NCBI GenBank assembly: GCA_029233965.1
Contig: JARGOP010000007.1
Location: 1-34,375, forward strand
Source of the DNA: Verrucomicrobiales bacterium
GTDB lineage: Bacteria > Verrucomicrobiota > Verrucomicrobiia > Verrucomicrobiales > DEV007
Reading direction: 5' to 3'
Length of the DNA stretch: 34,375 nt
A program made the position numbers and the translations under genes. This document shows positions 30,386 through 34,375 of the stretch, in pieces. The stretch's first letter is position 1. Every line of letters starts with the position of its first letter. The notes under the pieces are model-generated. The model did not search any database. It saw only the letters and a program-made list of their open reading frames with translations, and was not told the DNA's origin.

Positions 30386-31966
30386 TCAGTTCGACGGAGC
30401 GAACTGCCCACCCGCTTCTGCGCCTGAGGCACCGCGCAGGAACTTGTTCTGCACAATCCCCGACGACCCGTTCGGCAATTGAATCGAAGCCCACTGATCA
30501 CCCGGCTTCGTCATGCGAACCACACTGCCGGCAGGAAGCGCACGAACCTCAGACTGCATCTGATCATCGCCATACACCATGAACTGCGCCGTGCTCGTCA
30601 CCACATAGTAGTCATTTCCTGAGCTGTTGATCGTCGTCAGAGTCGGCACGGACGAACCGGACGATCCTCCGCCACTTCCGATACCTGGAATCGACAGGCT
30701 TGGCTTAGGAATGGAGAATCCGGAACGTTTCTCAGTCGATGCCTCCCCGGGCAGGTCAATGCTTCCCGTCGAAGAGGGAACCATCCGGCTTTCCTGCACA
30801 ACATCATCAGCCGTGTAACCGCCCCCCAGAGAACCTCCCGTGGGAGCCTGTGCCGCCGCCCCGTCAGGAAACAGACTCGCGTCGATCCCCGGAGCGCCGG
30901 AAGACGAAGATTCCTTCTTCTTCCCGAAACCGAAAAATCCACCGCCGCTGTCGGAGGATGACGAGGCCGGAGTGTCCGATTTGAAGCGGGAAAAGAAGCC
31001 GGTCTTTTCAGGCTCGTCGCCCGGAAGTGACGCCGGAGCACTGGACGATGGAGCCGCCGAATAGGGATTGGAGGAATTGTTTCCGACCTGCTGGTTCACC
31101 GGGGAAGCCCCGTCAACAAGTTCCGCTCCGGAAATTCTCGGAACGACTCCGGGGGAGGCGGAGGTCGTTGCCACAGCCGGCTGCGGACGCGGCGCCGGAC
31201 TGCTGGAGGAATTTGCGACAAACTGCGGCTCAGCTGTGGCCGGATTCGGGATCTCTGCAGGCTCATTCCGGCCTCCGATTTTCGGAACCTTCAAACCGCT
31301 GAAAAATCCGCCGCCACTATCGCTTTGAGCGGCGGGCAGCGCCGCCGACGGAGCAGCCTCGACGTAGTCGTCATTACCACCCGAAAACATCTGGAACGGA
31401 CTCGTAAGAACCGCAGCGGTCGACTTGAGCGGTGTGAACCCCTTTTTGGGTTTTTCCAAAGTCCCGCGCTCCATCGCACGCTGCTCTTCTTCGATAAGAG
31501 AAGCCAGAAACGGATCGGGAACATTGCGCTCCACCCGGACGTTGCCGCTCGAGGTGTTCCAGGCAGACATGTCCTGGGACGAAACCTTATTGACCTGAGT
31601 TGAATTCGCGCGGTCCCACTTCAAGCGCTCCGCCATGGAACGCTTGATCGCTTTGATCTCGCGGGCGGACTGCAAGGTCCGTTCCCGATTCTGATTTTCG
31701 ATCGTTTCGTCAACGCTCCGCGCCATGCTCGCGGCGACGGCATCCCCCTGGGCAGACTGAGCTTCCGTCCGAACCCGCATCATTTCGATCTGCTGATTCG
31801 TGAGGCCGTTTGGCAAACCACTGGTCATCCCGGCTGCGGCACTGGGATCCTGATAAGGGGAGGCCGCCGTCGCCTGGGCTTTGACGTATTCTGTCTGAGA
31901 CCCGGCCAGAAAGATCAGGCCGAGCAGAGAAAGAGTCCTGTGCGGGGGACAGATTTTATTAATCAT
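30386..31966 (-). CDS. Secreted low-complexity protein with C-terminal SH3-like domain (526 aa)
   Basis: The start at 31966 gives a signal peptide ending near KAQA. Residues ~45-165 are charged and helical. Residues ~170-450 are Ser/Ala/Pro/Gly-rich and low-complexity, with recurring short blocks: DSGGGFFSGLKVPKIG, KTGFFSRFKSD and DSGGGFFGFGKKK. The C-terminal ~65 residues, YYVVTSTAQFMVYGDD, LPAGSVVRMTKPGDQWASIQ and GSSGIVQNKFLR, form an SH3-like (bacterial SH3_3) fold of the kind that binds cell wall peptides. An envelope or peptidoglycan-associated role is likely. The upstream extension to 32062 has no family support. The gene is divergent from the TPR/secretin-N protein. Confidence 0.75.
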   Translation of the reverse strand: MINKICPPHRTLSLLGLIFLAGSQTEYVKAQATAASPYQDPSAAAGMTSGLPNGLTNQQIEMMRVRTEAQSAQGDAVAASMARSVDETIENQNRERTLQSAREIKAIKRSMAERLKWDRANSTQVNKVSSQDMSAWNTSSGNVRVERNVPDPFLASLIEEEQRAMERGTLEKPKKGFTPLKSTAAVLTSPFQMFSGGNDDYVEAAPSAALPAAQSDSGGGFFSGLKVPKIGGRNEPAEIPNPATAEPQFVANSSSSPAPRPQPAVATTSASPGVVPRISGAELVDGASPVNQQVGNNSSNPYSAAPSSSAPASLPGDEPEKTGFFSRFKSDTPASSSSDSGGGFFGFGKKKESSSSGAPGIDASLFPDGAAAQAPTGGSLGGGYTADDVVQESRMVPSSTGSIDLPGEASTEKRSGFSIPKPSLSIPGIGSGGGSSGSSVPTLTTINSSGNDYYVVTSTAQFMVYGDDQMQSEVRALPAGSVVRMTKPGDQWASIQLPNGSSGIVQNKFLRGASGAEAGGQFAPSN

Positions 31967-32285
31967 GAGGATCGTTCCTGAAAAACTTTTAAAATTTACG
32001 CCGAATTTGAGCGTTCGTCCATGCCCGGAGTTGATTTCTCTTCTAGTTTTAATAATTCCCAACTCTTAGAGAATCATGAAAATCATCAGAATTGATCAGA
32101 GGTGCCCCGCGAGCGGGAAGGTCTGGTTTCGTAAGCTTGTAACGCATTTGCGTTTACATAAATTAGAGAATTTGATAGCCTCGACTCTGAAATACCGGTC
32201 GATGCGGTTTCTCTGAGGGACTTCCCGTTAGGGAAACGGTTTCGAGCACTCAGCCAATCCAACCCTCATCTGATCCCTACTGAAT
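31967..32285. other. 319-bp divergent intergenic region
   Basis: This gap separates the SH3-tailed gene (minus) and the TPR protein gene (plus). It is AT-rich at both ends. It holds a small palindrome, CCCGC (32106-32110) with GCGGG (32113-32117), and one promoter candidate for the plus-strand gene. No gene or RNA signature is seen. Confidence 0.5.
32153..32181 (+). promoter_or_regulatory. Possible promoter for the TPR/secretin-N-like gene
   Basis: TTTACA (32153-32158, 5/6 match to TTGACA) and TAGCCT (32176-32181, keeping the key T-A and final T) are separated by 17 bp. The predicted leader would be about 98 nt. This is a modest prediction. Confidence 0.35.
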
Positions 32286-32912
32286 ATGAAGTCATTCTCT
32301 ACCCCGGTCACTCTTCTCGTCGCTTTGGTGCTGGGCCTTTCCTCCTTCGCTCAAGGCCAAACCCTCCAATCAGTTTTCAACGAAGGCGTCGCGCTCTACA
32401 AGCAACAGGACTACGTGGGCGCGCTCCGGAAATTTGAGAAAGTGCTCGAGGCCAAGCCGGGCTACGTTTATGCGCGCAACTACGCCGGAAAGTGCAAGGC
32501 CGAAATCGCAAAAGGAGCCGGTCCAAAAAACGAAACCGAGGCGATCATTGCCAAAATCATCATTCCTGAAATCAATCTCACCGATGCTCCGATCGGTGAT
32601 GTCCTGACCTACCTGAGCGATCGTGCCGGGGAACTTACCAGCGGAAAAGTGGTTCCTAATTTTATCTATCAGGGCACCGGCGAGCAGCGTCAGAACACCC
32701 TGATCTCTCTGAGCCTTCGCAACGTCCCCATGACCGAAGCCATTCGATACATCGGCCAGCTCAGTCGCACCGATTTTCGCTACGACGCGCATGCCATCGT
32801 TGCCACTCCACGCGGATCACAGCCGACAACGACCGGCACGGAGAGCGCCCCGTCTCCTCAGGAGAAACCCGGCACCGTCTTCGGCGAGCCGGTCAAAAGT
32901 GTCTTTGACTAG
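32286..32912 (+). CDS. Secreted TPR protein with secretin N-domain-like region (208 aa)
   Basis: Signal peptide residues 1-24 (likely cleavage near AQG). Residues ~31-65 form a TPR, FNEGVALYKQQDYVGALRKF followed by EKVLEAKPGYVYARNYAG. Residues ~85-170 resemble a secretin N0/STN domain: IIIPEINLTDAPIGDVLTYL, then a strand-helix pattern and ISLSLRNVPMTEAIRYIGQL, FRYDAHAIV. In type II secretion GspD and TonB-dependent receptors this fold follows the same pattern: the domain interface sits near LRNVPMTEAI. The protein stops before any secretin beta-barrel, so it is a free N-domain protein. The low-complexity C terminus is Pro/Thr-rich. It may be an adapter for a secretion or uptake channel. Confidence 0.8.
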   Translation: MKSFSTPVTLLVALVLGLSSFAQGQTLQSVFNEGVALYKQQDYVGALRKFEKVLEAKPGYVYARNYAGKCKAEIAKGAGPKNETEAIIAKIIIPEINLTDAPIGDVLTYLSDRAGELTSGKVVPNFIYQGTGEQRQNTLISLSLRNVPMTEAIRYIGQLSRTDFRYDAHAIVATPRGSQPTTTGTESAPSPQEKPGTVFGEPVKSVFD

Positions 32913-32951
32913 GAGCCTCTCTACCGCGACCTCTCATTTCGACCTCTTCCT

Positions 32952-33599
32952 TTGAGCAGTAAAATCGCGGTCATCACGGGAGGTCAGGGCGACCTCGCGA
33001 AAGGCATTGCCAGGAGTCTTTGCGAGGCCTCTTTTGAGGTCAGGGCTCCCTCCCGCACTGAGCTTGATGTCACGGATGCCTCCTCTGTGAGCCGCTATTT
33101 CGACTCCCTCGAACGCCTCGACCTGCTCGTGAACAACGCCGGAATCACCGGAGACGGTCTCATCGCCAGGCAGAAGCCGGGAGATTGGTCAGCGGTCATC
33201 GACACCAGTTTGAAGGGAGCACACCTTTGCAGCCAGGCCGCGGCCCTCATCATGATGCGGCAACGGGACGGCCACATCGTCAACATCGGCAGCTACTCAG
33301 CCGACCATCCCCCTGTCGGCCAGACCGCTTATGCGGCAGCCAAAGCCGGGCTCGTGGGACTGACCAAGAGTTTCGCGAAAGAGCTCGGAAAACGAAACCT
33401 CCGCGTCAATTGCGTGCTCCCCGGATTTCTGGAAACGAAGATGACCGCGAACCTCTCGGAGGCGGCGATTGCTGAAGCAAAAAAGCGACATCAGCTCGGG
33501 CGGTTCAATACGGTGGAGGAAGCCTCACACTTCATCACTTTCCTCGCGACGACCGAACACATTTCGGGGCAGGTTTTTCAACTGGATTCGAGGGCGTAG
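32952..33599 (+). CDS. Short-chain dehydrogenase/reductase, FabG-like (215 aa)
   Basis: A classical SDR, compact at 215 aa. The cofactor loop is ITGGQGDLAKGIA, with Asp-Leu-Ala in place of the usual Gly-Ile-Gly. NNAG (61-64) is present, the catalytic Ser is S114 in NIGSYS, and YxxxK is Y127/K131 in TAYAAAKAG. The C terminus has VNCVLPGFLETKM and ISGQVFQLDSRA, as in FabG-type 3-oxoacyl-ACP reductases. The start is TTG at 32952, with no ATG nearby. It begins 39 bp after the TPR protein gene on the same strand, so the two may share a transcript. The substrate is unknown: FabG-like fatty-acid reduction or an alcohol/sugar is possible. Confidence 0.88.
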   Translation: MSSKIAVITGGQGDLAKGIARSLCEASFEVRAPSRTELDVTDASSVSRYFDSLERLDLLVNNAGITGDGLIARQKPGDWSAVIDTSLKGAHLCSQAAALIMMRQRDGHIVNIGSYSADHPPVGQTAYAAAKAGLVGLTKSFAKELGKRNLRVNCVLPGFLETKMTANLSEAAIAEAKKRHQLGRFNTVEEASHFITFLATTEHISGQVFQLDSRA

Positions 33600-33607
33600 C
33601 GCAACCA

Positions 33608-34279
33608 TCAACCTTGCCCGCCTTTCGCTCTTTCACGAAACCAGAGAACGAAGATCGCGGTGAGACCCCAGAGATAAACGGAGAACAACACGCTCCATTC
33701 GAGGATCACCAGCCACCAGAAACCCGGTCGGAGAAAACTCGCAGGATCCGCAATGAAACGAACAGCCGATTCTTTGGGAAAAACAAGAAAGCTCACGAGG
33801 CAGAGGCTCGCGATCACCCCCGCGGTGACCATTTTTCCCGACGGCACCCGATTCCAGCGCGGGAGGAACGCAAAGCTGAACAAAATTGCGGTCACAAGAA
33901 ACGACCAGAAAAAGGCCGCAGCCGCGATGAGATGCGGCTTGAGGTCATCGATCGGAAGCAGTCCCACCGCTACGCCTGCGCCGAGCATCATGATCCCACT
34001 CACCATCGCCACATACCCGGGGCGCGTTCCGATTTCGCGGCCCAGCGTCCACATCATCGGCAGGTAGGCGAGACAGCAAATCACCAGCCCGACATTAAAG
34101 AAGGCGGCCGAGGGCGAGACCCGCTTCCACCCCAGTTCGGAAATGAAATGATTCGTGATCGAATAGGGCTCCCCGGAGAATCCGGAAAAATCAGAGGCAC
34201 TCAGGAGAATCCCCGCCGCCAAAAAGATGCCCCCGCCGATGGCGATTCCCGCAGCGGGCGTGATCCGATTCGATTTCAT
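33608..34279 (-). CDS. DUF998-like integral membrane protein (223 aa)
   Basis: Six predicted transmembrane helices spaced across the protein: AIGGGIFLAAGILLS, FFNVGLVICCLAYLPMM, GIMMLGAGVAVGLL, AAAAFFWSFLVTAILFSFAF, VTAGVIASLCLVSFLVF and LVILEWSVLFSVYLWGL. The N-terminal loop contains SITNHFISELGWKRVSPSAAFFNV, shown in part, which corresponds to the N-x-ISxLG hallmark of DUF998 proteins. No catalytic residues or known function. I start at the ATG at 34279; two earlier in-frame ATGs (34306 and 34330) would include a region carrying a short direct repeat. It converges on the SDR gene, with only 8 bp between the stops. Confidence 0.78.
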   Translation of the reverse strand: MKSNRITPAAGIAIGGGIFLAAGILLSASDFSGFSGEPYSITNHFISELGWKRVSPSAAFFNVGLVICCLAYLPMMWTLGREIGTRPGYVAMVSGIMMLGAGVAVGLLPIDDLKPHLIAAAAFFWSFLVTAILFSFAFLPRWNRVPSGKMVTAGVIASLCLVSFLVFPKESAVRFIADPASFLRPGFWWLVILEWSVLFSVYLWGLTAIFVLWFRERAKGGQG

Positions 34280-34304
34280 GGACTCTGGATTGCCATCTCG
34301 ATCC

Positions 34305-34345
34305 ATAGCCTGTCCCCCGGCAGCATGCAATCAATAGCCTGTCCC
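34305..34345. repeat. Short direct repeat ATAGCCTGTCCC
   Basis: The 12-mer ATAGCCTGTCCC occurs at 34305-34316 and at 34334-34345, a period of 29 bp. The second copy continues as TCCAG, sharing an 11-mer with the area near 4430. It lies upstream of the DUF998-like gene. Confidence 0.75.
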
Positions 34346-34375
34346 TCCAGCCCGTGGCGCGCAGCTCAAAAACAA

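Overview
The window looks like a piece of a Verrucomicrobiota chromosome, probably from the Verrucomicrobiales/Akkermansiaceae group. This rests on gene content and style: a Tat-exported Gfo/Idh/MocA oxidoreductase, a ThuA-type lipoprotein, GspG-like pseudopilin proteins, a DUF4129/DUF4350 operon, an EboE protein, TTG/GTG starts, weak Shine-Dalgarno sites and moderately high GC with AT-rich gaps. I saw no rRNA, tRNA or CRISPR array.

Layout. 1-1.4 kb: the 3' end of an ISKra4-like transposase cut by the window edge, then two tandem small heat-shock protein genes on the minus strand behind a palindrome-rich upstream region. 1.6-6 kb (plus): a YihX-like HAD hydrolase, a Tat-exported oxidoreductase with a clear terminator, two tandem membrane-anchored GspG-like proteins separated by a REP-like palindrome, and aroD. 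6-8.7 kb (minus): a HAD phosphatase, a TIGR01777 epimerase and a degenerate receiver/H-box protein. 8.9-12.8 kb: a blue copper protein, a receiver protein, a solitary EboE-like TIM barrel, a receiver fused to a C-terminal membrane anchor, and a small hypothetical. 13.1-15.8 kb (minus): two lipoproteins, one ThuA-like and one alpha/beta hydrolase.

15.98-19.9 kb is the most interesting part: a three-gene operon made of a zinc-ribbon MotA/TolQ/ExbB channel protein and two different ExbD/MotB-like coiled-coil partners. Only one partner keeps an Asp at the stator position, which suggests an asymmetric ion-driven motor.

20.2-25.5 kb (minus) is a tightly packed six-gene operon: TTG-start membrane protein, zinc-finger membrane protein, DUF4129 protein, DUF4350 protein, small lipoprotein and PlsC acyltransferase. 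It is followed by pdxJ. 26.5-32 kb (minus) is an envelope locus: an L,D-transpeptidase lipoprotein, a large secreted helical protein, a small anchored protein and an SH3-tailed low-complexity secreted protein. The transpeptidase and the SH3 protein share an unusual Gly-Phe-Phe motif. 32.3-34.3 kb: a TPR/secretin-N-domain-like secreted protein, a short-chain dehydrogenase and a DUF998-like membrane protein.

A 136-bp sequence occurs twice in inverted orientation (12915-13050 and 19992-20127), each time in a gap of about 300 bp between convergent genes. The copies are 94% identical, and their differences are not those expected of a conserved protein.
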